The notes under the pieces: model-generated | Told to the model about the DNA's origin: nothing | The model's input: only the letters and a program-made list of their open reading frames with translations | Databases searched by the model: none | Virus record (IMG/VR): IMGVR_UViG_3300031539_000059 | Location: 1 to 47,739 of that record | Direction: 5' to 3' (one strand) | Length of the DNA stretch: 47,739 nt | Origin: a virus | Shown: positions 17,255 to 25,660 of the stretch, piece by piece | Position numbering within the stretch: the first letter of the stretch is position 1 | Layout: each line of letters starts with the position of its first letter | Program-made: the position numbers and the translations under genes

Positions 17255-17653
17255 TTACCTTTTACCTTTTACTTTTCCAGCACCAAGACCCATTTCTTCA
17301 AGAGCCTCAGCAATAGCAGAATCCAGTTCAAGCTCGCTTACGAGGTCTGTCTCATTAACGGAAGGATGCGAGGTTGGAGGTGTCATTTCTGCCCCTGACA
17401 TAGCATCCACAAGTTTCTCTTCTAGTTCGAATTCCAAACCACGAAGCACTTCTGGTCTAATTCCAGCAGTACGAAGCGTGCTCATGACAGTATCCATCAC
17501 CAGCGTCTGAATCTCGTCTTTCATTCTTTCCATCGGAGAAACATCTGGGTCCCATCTTCGATCTTCATTTTCTGTCAAGATCTTTCTATCGTAAAGAGCA
17601 TACTCCTCATCGATGATTTCTTGAAGCCTTTTTTTGGTAATCTTCATTTTCAT
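17255..17653 (-). CDS. Prohead-region protein with capsid-targeting-like N-terminus, 132 residues
   Basis: Unknown protein directly after the prohead protease, with its start codon overlapping the protease stop. The N-terminus MKMKITKKRLQEIIDEEY matches the pattern of the T4 capsid-targeting peptide (TYQEFIAEA aligned with RLQEIIDEE), and IDE and LTE are potential gp21 cut sites. Middle residues form a helix with MERMKDEIQTLVMDTVMSTL; the C-terminal 35 residues are acidic and end in a basic GKVKGKR tail. It may be an internal/core protein analogous to T4 gp67, gp68 or internal proteins, but no direct similarity was recognised. Confidence 0.6.
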   Translation of the reverse strand: MKMKITKKRLQEIIDEEYALYDRKILTENEDRRWDPDVSPMERMKDEIQTLVMDTVMSTLRTAGIRPEVLRGLEFELEEKLVDAMSGAEMTPPTSHPSVNETDLVSELELDSAIAEALEEMGLGAGKVKGKR

Positions 17654-18255
17654 TAGACACTCCCTACAATTTCGGTCAAAAGACGATTAATTCTGTCAGC
17701 CTTTGTGAAGATGTTCGGCTGGTTTTTTGATTCTCTGAGACTCATGAATGCGTTTTGTGTAGAAGGCTCAGAGACCATATCAAAACACAGCAATTGGAAG
17801 TCGTCCTCTACGATCGTGTTCCCCATGCTCTCATGGACCGAACCAAGTCCTCTTGATGAGATACCCAGCTGAACTCCGTCTTTGGCAAGTCCCTCTAGAA
17901 TCTGTCCGTTGGGAGTGTGGCGAAGGACTCGAATCTTACCCATTACATTCTTGCCTTCCCACCAGATATCTGTGACGATATGCGAAGCGTTCTTCAGCGC
18001 AACAACAGAGTCTTCTGGATGATCAAGCTCTCCCAACGCCCTGTTCTCACTGATCAGCTTCTTGTAGTTCTCTACTTCTCTTTCGAGGATGCGGAACGGA
18101 TAGATTCGTCCATTCCCGTTCTTTTCGTCTGCTCTTTGCATAACACCTGTTAAGTATACGCTGCCATTACGAACTTCAGCCTTCTCGGATTCCGTCAAAA
18201 AGTCTTGACAGACGCCCCCTTCACACATCGAGTAGTATTCCCTTAAAAGCTTCAT
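17653..18255 (-). CDS. 21: Prohead core protease (T4 gp21-like)
   Basis: Serine protease that matures the prohead by cleaving scaffold, capsid and internal proteins after I/L-x-E, then itself. Diagnostic motifs: GRIYPFRILEREV (T4 NRLYPKRILEKAV), RALGELDHPEDS with His79 (T4 ALGELNHP), WWEGKNVMGKIRV, GISSRGLGSV with Ser133/134 (T4 GVSSRGLGSL) and CFDMVSEPS with Asp159, consistent with the family's His-Ser-Asp triad. 200 residues against 212 in T4. The start has an AGAGAG purine stretch upstream and follows a hairpin-containing gap. High confidence. Confidence 0.95.
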   Translation of the reverse strand: MKLLREYYSMCEGGVCQDFLTESEKAEVRNGSVYLTGVMQRADEKNGNGRIYPFRILEREVENYKKLISENRALGELDHPEDSVVALKNASHIVTDIWWEGKNVMGKIRVLRHTPNGQILEGLAKDGVQLGISSRGLGSVHESMGNTIVEDDFQLLCFDMVSEPSTQNAFMSLRESKNQPNIFTKADRINRLLTEIVGSV

Positions 18256-18281
18256 TTTCTCTCTCTTGAAATAGTTTTAAA

Positions 18282-18296
18282 GCCGGCGTAACCGGC
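18282..18296 (-). repeat. GC-rich hairpin in the gap before gp21
   Basis: GCCGG/CCGGC (18282-18286 and 18292-18296) with a five-base loop; on the minus strand it is followed by TTTAAAAC, 26 bases before the gp21 ATG. It could be a weak terminator or attenuator, or a structure controlling gp21 translation. The stem is short and the T-run imperfect. Confidence 0.35.
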
Positions 18297-18301
18297 GCGA
18301 G

Positions 18302-18367
18302 TTAGCTACCCTTGCAGCAGCGTCGCACTGGTTGAAGCATCCACTTCTTTGTCCATGTGTTTGTCAT
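18302..18367 (-). CDS. Short ORF, 21 residues
   Basis: ATG overlaps the preceding gene's stop (ATGA) and has a GGAGGAGAGG Shine-Dalgarno a few bases upstream, though those bases are also coding for a Gly/Glu end. It encodes MTNTWTKKWMLQ... with a basic, Cys-containing end (RRCCKGS). The gap otherwise holds no gene. Probably translated by coupling; a function cannot be given. Confidence 0.35.
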   Translation of the reverse strand: MTNTWTKKWMLQPVRRCCKGS

Positions 18368-18855
18368 CCCTCTCCTCCCAATATGTTGTATTGATTCATC
18401 GCTGACGCCTTGGCTTCTTCTCTAGAAGCAAAGGGTCCAAGAAGAATATGGTTGCCGCCATAAAAACCTGGCGTAATAACATAAAATCCAGATTTAGCAG
18501 TTACAGGTCCCTTTGCCATGTTAACAGTAATGGGCTGTCTCAAAATTGCTACGTAATAGTTAGCCGGTTCAGTGCTATTGTGGTTATCTTGTTCGTAATC
18601 ATAGTCAAGCTGTTCCTGATCGTCGCCGTCCCACCCAATATAGTCTGGACTTCCCTCTCGTTCGTAATTATCGTCCCACTCTTTATAGCGAAGTTTGCCA
18701 TAAACGGAATTTTTCAATTTATTGGGCCAAAGCTTAGGATCGGAGCTATCGTAGTCGCCACCACGCGAGGAAGAAGAAGATCCACCAGCTTCCTGCACAG
18801 CAAGCTCTAGTTCTACAATCTTTTTTATTTCATTCATTGTGATCAGCTTTTTCAA
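18364..18855 (-). CDS. Hypothetical protein with targeting-like N-terminus, 163 residues
   Basis: Unknown. N-terminal helix MKKLITMNEIKKIVELELA resembles those of the nearby 132-, 166- and 305-residue proteins. A Ser-run and a very acidic, Tyr/Asp-rich middle (residues 25-95) follow; the C-terminal 60 residues have a folded pattern YYVAILRQPI...GFYVITPGFYGGNHILLGPFASREEAKASA (two strands, a helix) resembling SPOR-like or small alpha/beta folds. It overlaps the membrane protein gene upstream by 26 bases. Possibly an internal capsid protein. Confidence 0.6.
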   Translation of the reverse strand: MKKLITMNEIKKIVELELAVQEAGGSSSSSRGGDYDSSDPKLWPNKLKNSVYGKLRYKEWDDNYEREGSPDYIGWDGDDQEQLDYDYEQDNHNSTEPANYYVAILRQPITVNMAKGPVTAKSGFYVITPGFYGGNHILLGPFASREEAKASAMNQYNILGGEG

Positions 18856-19147
18856 ATTGTATCCCCTTATCCCCGAAAATGCTGCTTAAAACGTATGAAG
18901 TTCCAGCACTCAAGCAACCTAGCAAAAATCCGTTTGCCAAAATAAGCTCGTAACTAAATAGTGAAGTGTATGGGCTAATGGTCCAGAGAAACACACCCAC
19001 CCAGAAACCGATGCAGAGAGGACAGTTGAACAACTCCCCAATCTTTCCGGACTCTTTGTTCGGTCTAATTTTGTTGAAAATTGAGCCGTAGACAATTATG
19101 AATGTCATTCCGTAAGAAGCTAGGATAAAATATAGTAGTTCAAGCAT
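18830..19147 (-). CDS. Small membrane protein with CPLCIGFWVG motif (DUF1360-like)
   Basis: 105 residues with three hydrophobic segments: MLELLYFILASYGMTFIIVY at the start, a central FWVGVFLWTISPY after the NCPLCIGFWVG motif, and YELILANGFLLGCLSAGTSYVL. The C-x-x-C-x-G-x-W-V-G pattern is characteristic of the DUF1360 family of membrane proteins found in Bacillus and many phages; function unknown. It is embedded among head genes, which is odd for a membrane protein, and may be expressed late. An involvement in prohead assembly at the membrane is speculation. Confidence 0.65.
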   Translation of the reverse strand: MLELLYFILASYGMTFIIVYGSIFNKIRPNKESGKIGELFNCPLCIGFWVGVFLWTISPYTSLFSYELILANGFLLGCLSAGTSYVLSSIFGDKGIQFEKADHNE

Positions 19148-19161
19148 CAGTCTTCCGAGTT

Positions 19162-19725
19162 TTAGTATCCCGCGATGTACTGTCGCGTCCGGTGCGGGAT
19201 TATGCTACCTTTCTCTGCTTCTTGCGGAATTTCCCCTAGTTCTGTTGAGTCTTCAACATCGGGCTCGGTTAATCTCTCTTCCTCTTTCTTCTCTACTGCC
19301 TTTTCATACGTAAACGAAGGTCGTTCTTCTTCTAGGAATTTACCTATAGCGAACACAGCCACTTCGTCAATATTAATTAACTTTGTGGGAGAACCAATGA
19401 CTCCCTCCAGGGCGCCATATACATTCCCGCCTCTCACTGAATCTCTGGTGATTACTCCATTCTTCATAAGATAATCGAACAGTCTGCTCTGTGTCGCGTA
19501 AACATCGTCGCTCATCAGGGTCTTGGGGAAAGCAACAATTTTCATTTCTTCTGGCTGCACAACGATATCAACATCCGGGTGATCAGCGATCACAAGATGT
19601 CCGTTTAGCGTGCGCCGAATTTTCAAAGACATTTTCAGAGAAGATGGCTTTTCCGGCTCTTCAATTTGTATTTGAAGGCTTTCTGGCTCTTGTTTCTGAT
19701 CTTTTATTTGAATTTCGATTGCCAT
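19162..19725 (-). CDS. Hypothetical prohead-region protein, 187 residues
   Basis: Unknown. Hydrophilic N-terminus with acidic/basic repeats (IQIKDQKQEPESLQIQIEEP), then a folded part with LKIRRTLNGHLVIADHPDVD and FPKTLMSDDVYATQSRLFDYLMKNG, and a charged C-terminal tail. It lies between the 280-residue gene and the membrane protein, within the portal-to-protease interval where T4 has gp67/gp68. It is not obviously homologous to those. Start directly follows the upstream gene's stop (adjacent bases), so it is probably translated from the same mRNA. Confidence 0.6.
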   Translation of the reverse strand: MAIEIQIKDQKQEPESLQIQIEEPEKPSSLKMSLKIRRTLNGHLVIADHPDVDIVVQPEEMKIVAFPKTLMSDDVYATQSRLFDYLMKNGVITRDSVRGGNVYGALEGVIGSPTKLINIDEVAVFAIGKFLEEERPSFTYEKAVEKKEEERLTEPDVEDSTELGEIPQEAEKGSIIPHRTRQYIAGY

Positions 19726-20568
19726 TTATGATTGCACTTCCTTCACGAGCATTTGGATCTTCATTACTTCCCCAACAAGAACCTTGTCAACCGGCATCGT
19801 CTTGTAACTATCAATCTTTTCAAGAACAGCTTTGGTCTTGCTAACCATCCTCGTGTCGGCAGCGATCTCCTCAAGCGTAAGCGATTCTTCGATTACCTTG
19901 CGCAGTCTTCCGATCTCTTCATTCAGAAAGATCTTCAAGCCGGTGCCGTTATCTGAGAAAGACATAACAAACTGCGTAACTAATTCTTTTTGCTCTGGCA
20001 GTAATGATTTTCCATAAACGCTGTTAAAATTGTTGACAAACGTCTTATAGGTAAGATTATCAATAGCTACCATCTCTGGTTCTTTTTTTATACTTGCATC
20101 GATGATCATTTTTTCGATGAGCGCCTGCTCAAGTAGAACCTTGCTTTTGGGAGGTGTTCCCTTAGAAAAAATCTGTGCAATGCTTGCCAGACTCTTATAT
20201 TCTGGAACGAAGTTGGTAAACACTGTCTTCGGAAGACGTTTATTCATATCGTCCAACAGGGAGGACTGTTCACCAAAGATCTTTTGTGGATCAAGCTGCG
20301 CGTGAGCCTCAACAATCCTATCAAGAAGTCGTCTTGCTGTATCGGAATTCAACCCTTTCGTTTCGTCCAAAGCATTAAACAGATCGAGTTCCTTGCGGAG
20401 CATGGTTCCCTTTTTGAAGTGCTCTTTACATAATGATAAAACGGTATTCTTGCCAGCAACGTTGTTGTCCACAACATTCTTCGTTAGCTCTCTAATCAAG
20501 AACTCATACAAAATAGCAGTATTGCGCTTTTTGTTGTGTTTTGACAATTTATTCTCCGACTTCGTCAT
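19726..20568 (-). CDS. Hypothetical conserved helical protein after portal, 280 residues
   Basis: Unknown function. All-helical composition throughout, with basic N-terminus (KLSKHNKKRNTAILYEFLIR) and repeated Leu/Ile heptads (FVMSFSDNGTGLKIFLNEE, LRKVIEESLTLEEIAAD), and a C-terminal helix. Its start overlaps the portal stop by 20 bases, implying coupled translation, and its place is that of a portal-assembly or core protein. No catalytic motifs. Similar genes occur beside portal in other T4-type marine phages to my recollection, so it is likely conserved, but I cannot name a family. Confidence 0.6.
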   Translation of the reverse strand: MTKSENKLSKHNKKRNTAILYEFLIRELTKNVVDNNVAGKNTVLSLCKEHFKKGTMLRKELDLFNALDETKGLNSDTARRLLDRIVEAHAQLDPQKIFGEQSSLLDDMNKRLPKTVFTNFVPEYKSLASIAQIFSKGTPPKSKVLLEQALIEKMIIDASIKKEPEMVAIDNLTYKTFVNNFNSVYGKSLLPEQKELVTQFVMSFSDNGTGLKIFLNEEIGRLRKVIEESLTLEEIAADTRMVSKTKAVLEKIDSYKTMPVDKVLVGEVMKIQMLVKEVQS

Positions 20569-22582
20569 CTGTTGTGCTCTCCACTACCAATTTCTTTCTC
20601 TTGGCAAACGTCTCACTAGAAATAGATGTTTCCAAATCACTCATGAGATCTTTAAGTTCGCTTTCTCTTCTGAAAAGTCGAGATTCTTCCAATTTATACC
20701 TATCTTTCCCAATTTTCACTTCTTCGTCTACGCGATCGGATTCATCATAGTAACTATCCTCATAGCTCTCAAAGATTCCATCGGCGATCGAAAACAAATC
20801 AGACGATCCCGCGAAGACGCTTCTTCTGCCGGCTCCTCGTGCTTCGTTACCAGATTTACTTAAATTGCTCCTTCTACGGGCACCCGCCTTTCTCCTGTCG
20901 CCACCCTTGTGTTTGCGAGGGGTGTACATTTTTCCCTTAGAAAGCGCAGTAGTTGTGGCGTGTCTATCTTCTCTCTTGCCTGGGGCGGCTAAAAGAGTCT
21001 CATCTTCGGCAGCATCCTCTGGGGCTGCTTCATCGCCTCCAAGATCTCCCTCTCCTCCCAGATCTTCGCCGCCGAGGTCGCCACCTTCGTCACCAAAGTC
21101 ACCAAGTCCGCCACCACCTGCCCCCTCAAGAGCAGCAGTTTCAGATACCATGTCAAGCTCGGCTTCAAACTTTCTATCGTAGAACATTTCTCGCTGATTA
21201 CGCAAGAATTCTTCATCCGTCAAGCCAAAGATATTAGCTGCAACCCATCGCTTGCTGAAGAATCCGTCCGTAGCAGCAGAGGCAACATCGAACTTCGTTC
21301 TCCAGTGCTCCAATTCCTGCAATTCAGCAATCTTCGATGGATTGTTTAGAGAAAGAGTGTGTGAGATTAGATCATCGCCTCTGAACCCGAGAGTGTAGAG
21401 ATGAATAATGCCAATCTTCTCAAGCTCTGCGATCACTGAACGTTGCAGTCGCTGAATGGTTCTAGCAAATCGAATATCTTTCTGAGCTAGTGTTGCTTTG
21501 TCTTCGTCTGCGCCTTCACCACGCGACAAATAGGACTGCGGGACCTTCAAAGCAGAAAAGAGTTTATCACGAAGATATTTAACGTCATCGATATCTCCGG
21601 TGTACGTTCCGCCGGGAAGGGATTCTACCTTCGTTGATGTGTTGGGACCATGAGTCGGCAGGAAGTAATCTTCCTCGATGCTAAGCGGATTATACCGCAA
21701 GTCGACTCGTCCCGTACGATCATCGATAACCTGATTTCGCTTCATGGTCGTAATGACCTTCTGCATAAACTGTTCTACGTCTTCAGGAGCGATATTGCCA
21801 ATGTCGATATAGAACACGCGACGTTCGGGAGAACGCACGATACGATATGCCATCATTGCGTCTTCTAGAAGAGTAAGTTGTCGCCAGATGCGACGGGCGG
21901 GTTCTAGAACGCTTGTTCCGTATGGAGCGTATTTATCGTTTCCAAGAATACGAAAATGACCAACCTGCCAGTTCTCGAAAGTCATCCCACCACTATTCCA
22001 CTGAAACTGGACATAGTTTGGGTTTGTAACATCCTCACCCTCTAGGCGCTCGACTTCTTGTGCGGGAAGACCAATGACGTTCGTGATTCCGTCTTTGTCA
22101 TCAATGTCCAAATATAGAAAGAAATCTCCGTACTTGCACATCGTTCTGCACCATCCGAACAGATTGAACTCAACGTTCATAACGTTGAAATACAAATTCT
22201 TCAGAACAGCCTTGATCTCCTCATTCGGACAATCGATCTTGAGCATTTCCTCAAGAGAGGTTGAGGTTGTCATTTCGTCGGCATAGATATCCATGCTAGA
22301 AGCAATCTCTGGTGAGTACTCCATTTGGTCAAAATCTATGTATCTCTCATTTCGATTTTGATTCGCCATCGCTTGAGATTGAAGTTGCTCAAACGGACTA
22401 TATGTTGCTTTCTTGAACCCCTTGCCACTAGCAGACGTAAAATTCCATTTGTCAAGCCGACGACGCTTCTCTTGTCGATAAAGCTGCGTTCTACGTTGGA
22501 CAATAGGACCAGAGAACAAGCGAGTCAGGTGCTTGAACAGATTATTCTCTTCGTTTCTGGGATTACGTTGTTTGCTAGCCAT
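20549..22582 (-). CDS. 20: Portal vertex protein (T4 gp20-like)
   Basis: Forms the dodecameric portal through which DNA is packaged. Motifs shared with T4 gp20: YSPEIASSMDIYADEM (about residues 88-103), YRIVRSPERRVFYIDIGN (T4 YRIVRAPERRVWYVDTGN), LPGGTYTGDIDDVKYL and KLFSALKVPQSYLSRG (T4 KLYKALRVPTSRL). 677 residues, about 150 longer than T4; the surplus is a C-terminal tail with a Gly/Asp/Glu run (LGGEDLGGEGDLGGDEAAPE) followed by a very basic Lys/Arg stretch and a final acidic coiled-coil region. It starts 6 bases after gp17's stop. High confidence. Confidence 0.95.
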   Translation of the reverse strand: MASKQRNPRNEENNLFKHLTRLFSGPIVQRRTQLYRQEKRRRLDKWNFTSASGKGFKKATYSPFEQLQSQAMANQNRNERYIDFDQMEYSPEIASSMDIYADEMTTSTSLEEMLKIDCPNEEIKAVLKNLYFNVMNVEFNLFGWCRTMCKYGDFFLYLDIDDKDGITNVIGLPAQEVERLEGEDVTNPNYVQFQWNSGGMTFENWQVGHFRILGNDKYAPYGTSVLEPARRIWRQLTLLEDAMMAYRIVRSPERRVFYIDIGNIAPEDVEQFMQKVITTMKRNQVIDDRTGRVDLRYNPLSIEEDYFLPTHGPNTSTKVESLPGGTYTGDIDDVKYLRDKLFSALKVPQSYLSRGEGADEDKATLAQKDIRFARTIQRLQRSVIAELEKIGIIHLYTLGFRGDDLISHTLSLNNPSKIAELQELEHWRTKFDVASAATDGFFSKRWVAANIFGLTDEEFLRNQREMFYDRKFEAELDMVSETAALEGAGGGGLGDFGDEGGDLGGEDLGGEGDLGGDEAAPEDAAEDETLLAAPGKREDRHATTTALSKGKMYTPRKHKGGDRRKAGARRRSNLSKSGNEARGAGRRSVFAGSSDLFSIADGIFESYEDSYYDESDRVDEEVKIGKDRYKLEESRLFRRESELKDLMSDLETSISSETFAKRKKLVVESTTDDEVGE

Positions 22583-22588
22583 TTTTTA

Positions 22589-24184
22589 TTAACCTTTATA
22601 GAGCCAAGAATACATCTTGTGTTCTTCTTTGATCTCTTTCATGTGATTATTGTCGAAATCTAATTTCTTGTTGTAGCCGATCATACCCGGTATAGCAGTG
22701 GAGATCCTAGTGTTAGATTGAACTATCGCGTTCAACATTGCCTTGCTATAGGCAACGTCTCTAGCTGATTTATGCAAAGCCGTATCTCGTACCCAGCATG
22801 CAATAGCGAGAGAAATCGTTAAATCGTCATTTCCCCCTCTTTGGGCTTCTGGTCTTCCATTGTTCCAGATAAATCGCTGCATTTCGTGAATCAATCTCGT
22901 TGAATTGACCTTAATAATATCGTTACGTAAGAACTCATCAAGCTTTGCGATGATAATCGGACGAGTCTTCAAAGAGGTTGTAAACCCAGGAACAACTCCA
23001 GACATATATTCTGCTTGCAATTGATCAACGTATTCGTGTGTAGACTTCACTGACCAGTATAGGTTAGGATACTCCGATTCTTTAAGCTTAGATAACACAG
23101 TGTGTCCCATAGTGGCGTTTTCAACGACCAAAAGAGCGTCACCGTATTCTCCACCAGTAGAACTCAGCATTCCAGCAAACATTTCTGGGGCGAGCTTGCC
23201 TTGATATTCTGCTACTTGTGTTAAGCGTTCTCCTAACTTCAAAACGTGAAAAGCACTATAATCTTCTCCGTCGCCACGGGCTACGTCAGCAGTTATCAAA
23301 TAGTTAGCGCCGGGAATGTATGGTTCCCAAATCCAGTAGTTTCTATCCCACCCCGTTCTAAACAATGGTTCAGAACATCCTTTTTCCAATTTCTGAATGA
23401 CTTTGGGATCGATGACGGTGTCACCGGACATATTAAAACTACATTCGAATTCTTGCGCTAGTTCACGCGGAGAATACTTTAGTTTTTGCTTGTCATACCA
23501 CTCTTGATCCTGCTCTGGGTGAACAGACCAGTGAAGTCTAATCGGATGGAAGTCATTTTGCATATCAACAGCTTGAGTATACATTTTGTGGAACCAATTA
23601 CCAACGCCATTTGGCGTGCTCAATGCGATGCAGCGACCACCACGAGCAAGCGTAGGACCGATGGCTTTCCACATATCATCGAGCCCATCAACGAAGGCAG
23701 CCTCATCGATAACCAAAAGAGACAAAGCCTCAGAACGACCAGAATCGGAAGACGTACTTGACGCCATGATCTGCGAACCATTCGAGAGAGTGAACTCTGT
23801 TTCGTTGTCCTTTACAATGTCAGCAATCTTCATCCAGGGAGGGACGTACTTGAACATTTTCTTGACTTTCTTAACCAGATTGGCAGCTGTCTTAAACTTG
23901 GTCGCTACAACCATGACCGTCTTCTCTCGACGGAAAAGCATCAACCATACAATGTAGGCAGCTGTGACTGTGGAGAGTCCAAGCTGTCTGGCTTTCAAAA
24001 CAATATTTTGCTTGTAATCAACGAAATCCTGTAGAACTTCATCCTGAAAGGGGTACGTGTGAAAAGGGATTAATCCCCTTTGTGGATGTTGAATTCTACA
24101 GTAGTTCTTGATAAAATGAATAGGATCGCGACCACACTTTTGGATCTCGTCTTTCATCTGCTTTTTTGTGAGTTGATAAGCCAT
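22589..24184 (-). CDS. 17: Terminase large subunit (T4 gp17-like)
   Basis: Packaging motor ATPase and headful nuclease. ATPase part: LKARQLGLSTVTAAYI (Walker A region, residues 63-78, lacking the Gly-Lys-Thr of T4), LLVIDEAAFVDG (Walker B with catalytic Glu) and IALSTPNGVGN (motif C). Nuclease part: ITADVARGDGEDYSAF with the first catalytic Asp, ALLVVENATMGHT, and GGNDDLTISLAIA with a final Asp, as in RNase H-like terminase nucleases. 531 residues. It is followed directly by the portal. No small terminase gp16 was recognised; the downstream-encoded candidates do not look like it. Confidence 0.95.
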   Translation of the reverse strand: MAYQLTKKQMKDEIQKCGRDPIHFIKNYCRIQHPQRGLIPFHTYPFQDEVLQDFVDYKQNIVLKARQLGLSTVTAAYIVWLMLFRREKTVMVVATKFKTAANLVKKVKKMFKYVPPWMKIADIVKDNETEFTLSNGSQIMASSTSSDSGRSEALSLLVIDEAAFVDGLDDMWKAIGPTLARGGRCIALSTPNGVGNWFHKMYTQAVDMQNDFHPIRLHWSVHPEQDQEWYDKQKLKYSPRELAQEFECSFNMSGDTVIDPKVIQKLEKGCSEPLFRTGWDRNYWIWEPYIPGANYLITADVARGDGEDYSAFHVLKLGERLTQVAEYQGKLAPEMFAGMLSSTGGEYGDALLVVENATMGHTVLSKLKESEYPNLYWSVKSTHEYVDQLQAEYMSGVVPGFTTSLKTRPIIIAKLDEFLRNDIIKVNSTRLIHEMQRFIWNNGRPEAQRGGNDDLTISLAIACWVRDTALHKSARDVAYSKAMLNAIVQSNTRISTAIPGMIGYNKKLDFDNNHMKEIKEEHKMYSWLYKG

Positions 24185-24204
24185 TCAGTTATTTTTGTCT
24201 TCGC

Positions 24205-25122
24205 TTATTGTTGTGAATTAATGTCTTTCTTGGCTGACTGGCGACGCTTCTTTGCAGTTGTCTTTTTAGCATCTGCTTTGCCCTTTCTTGTGCTTGGGGC
24301 ATCCCACTTGTCGCTTGTCTTTTCACCCCAAGGAATACCCTTGTTGCTTAGAGAGCCTTTGCCACCCTCTTCAAGCTCAAGCTCCTTCATTAAAGCAGAC
24401 TTAATTTGTTCTTCAAGATCAGCACTCGATTCTAAATCATCAAGAGCGTCAGAGAGCGTCATGGCGTAAGGCACAAGGTTTCTAGTATCGGGATTTGAGT
24501 AATATGCTGTTCCGTAATCAGCAAGTTTTTCGTCCCATCTGGTGTTGCCTTGCTGTGCAAGCCTAGCCTTAATGTCTTCAGACTGGGCGACAAGCTCTTC
24601 CATGCGTCCACGAGCACTATCTTGCATTCCCTTAACTCCAGATGACTTCTTCCCGAAAAGAGAGATCTCGTTAACGCCTTCTTCCATGTAGCCATACTCT
24701 TCGCAGGGCGCAAGTTCTCTTTTTAACGTCTCAATCGAGGTAATTTCTTCTTCGTCGAATACGTACGCTATAGCCTCAAGTAACTTCTTGGCTTCTGGGT
24801 CTTCCACCAGGGGGATAGCTGCACGTAGCGCGTCTACTAACGAATTTGGTTCGGCGGGAGTCTGCGTCCATTGTCCAAACCCACCTTCTTCAAGCTCTTC
24901 AAAATCACCTTCTTCGGAATTAAGAATTTCTTCTAGAGTAGATATGCTGTCTCTCAATTCATAGGTACATTCGTAGTCCATATTTTTGAAGCGTTGGACT
25001 ATCTCTTGCAGCAGCCAACGAACAACTGGTACTTTTTCGAATTGGGGATCTGAAGTGGGTGCGCCGATCTCTTCAAGAGATTCCTTAACGAGTCTTATCA
25101 GCTCACTTTTTGTAACTTTCAT
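24205..25122 (-). CDS. Hypothetical protein with targeting-like N-terminus, 305 residues
   Basis: Unknown. Starts MKVTKSELIRLVKESLEEIG, an amphipathic helix of the same type as in three proteins near gp21, with LEE as a possible gp21 cut site. Remaining residues are acidic and helical (EEILNSEEGDFEELEEGGFG), with a basic Lys/Ala/Arg tail at the very C-terminus (AKKTTAKKRRQSAKKD) that could bind DNA. It lies just upstream of the terminase gene. Candidate internal/core protein, although a packaging-related role is equally possible. No similarity to small terminase was visible. Confidence 0.6.
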   Translation of the reverse strand: MKVTKSELIRLVKESLEEIGAPTSDPQFEKVPVVRWLLQEIVQRFKNMDYECTYELRDSISTLEEILNSEEGDFEELEEGGFGQWTQTPAEPNSLVDALRAAIPLVEDPEAKKLLEAIAYVFDEEEITSIETLKRELAPCEEYGYMEEGVNEISLFGKKSSGVKGMQDSARGRMEELVAQSEDIKARLAQQGNTRWDEKLADYGTAYYSNPDTRNLVPYAMTLSDALDDLESSADLEEQIKSALMKELELEEGGKGSLSNKGIPWGEKTSDKWDAPSTRKGKADAKKTTAKKRRQSAKKDINSQQ

Positions 25123-25156
25123 CTTTGTTCTCCTGAATGGCGATTCTGTGTACCGA

Positions 25157-25660
25157 TTAGTATCCCTTGTCGTTTTTGCCTTGAGAAATCCAGTCCTTCA
25201 TCGCCTTGTCGACAGTTCTCTTCTCGTTACCGTCATCATCCAAGCCGCCAACTTCATAGGTGCATTGGGCACGAACCCACATACGAATCTTTGAGGTGCT
25301 TTCAGACTGCATGTCCATATCGCCCTTCTTCGTGAGCTTTACCGCATCGCCAGTTACTTTCTTGTATTCTTTCTTGAGCCACTTCACCACCTCGGCAACA
25401 GTGTCCTCGACCTTAGACTTGAGCTTGGGATCGTGAGCCTCTTTGGTAGAAATCTCAGAATGGTATGTTAGAATCATCAAGTTTCCCTGAATCTTGACGT
25501 TAACTCCGTCCATAAGACGATGACCGTCTAAAAAGTCGCCCTCTTCACGTCGAAGTCCGACCTTCTCTGGGTCGCCGTCCTCGTCACGGGCACCGTCATA
25601 CGCATTAGCAGCTGCCTGCTGCAAGCCTTGAACAATCTTTACCACATCTTTGTCAGCCAT
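25157..25660 (-). CDS. Hypothetical protein, 167 residues
   Basis: Unknown function. Residues 1-30 are helical, followed by GLRREEGDFLDGHRLMDGVN, beta-strands VKIQGNLMILTYHSEIS and a C-terminal helix-strand segment ending KAMKDWISQGKNDKGY. Start ATG has a GGGAGAAAGACG Shine-Dalgarno region inside the end of the previous gene. Its spacing and layout (alpha/beta, no membrane segment) resemble small cytosolic proteins conserved next to terminase in marine T4-like phages. Nothing indicates an enzyme. Confidence 0.55.
   Translation of the reverse strand: MADKDVVKIVQGLQQAAANAYDGARDEDGDPEKVGLRREEGDFLDGHRLMDGVNVKIQGNLMILTYHSEISTKEAHDPKLKSKVEDTVAEVVKWLKKEYKKVTGDAVKLTKKGDMDMQSESTSKIRMWVRAQCTYEVGGLDDDGNEKRTVDKAMKDWISQGKNDKGY

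Noticed and set aside
16833-17510. Plus-strand 225-codon frame across the protease-region genes
   Set aside because: Ser-rich antisense shadow of two minus-strand genes that have start signals and family features.
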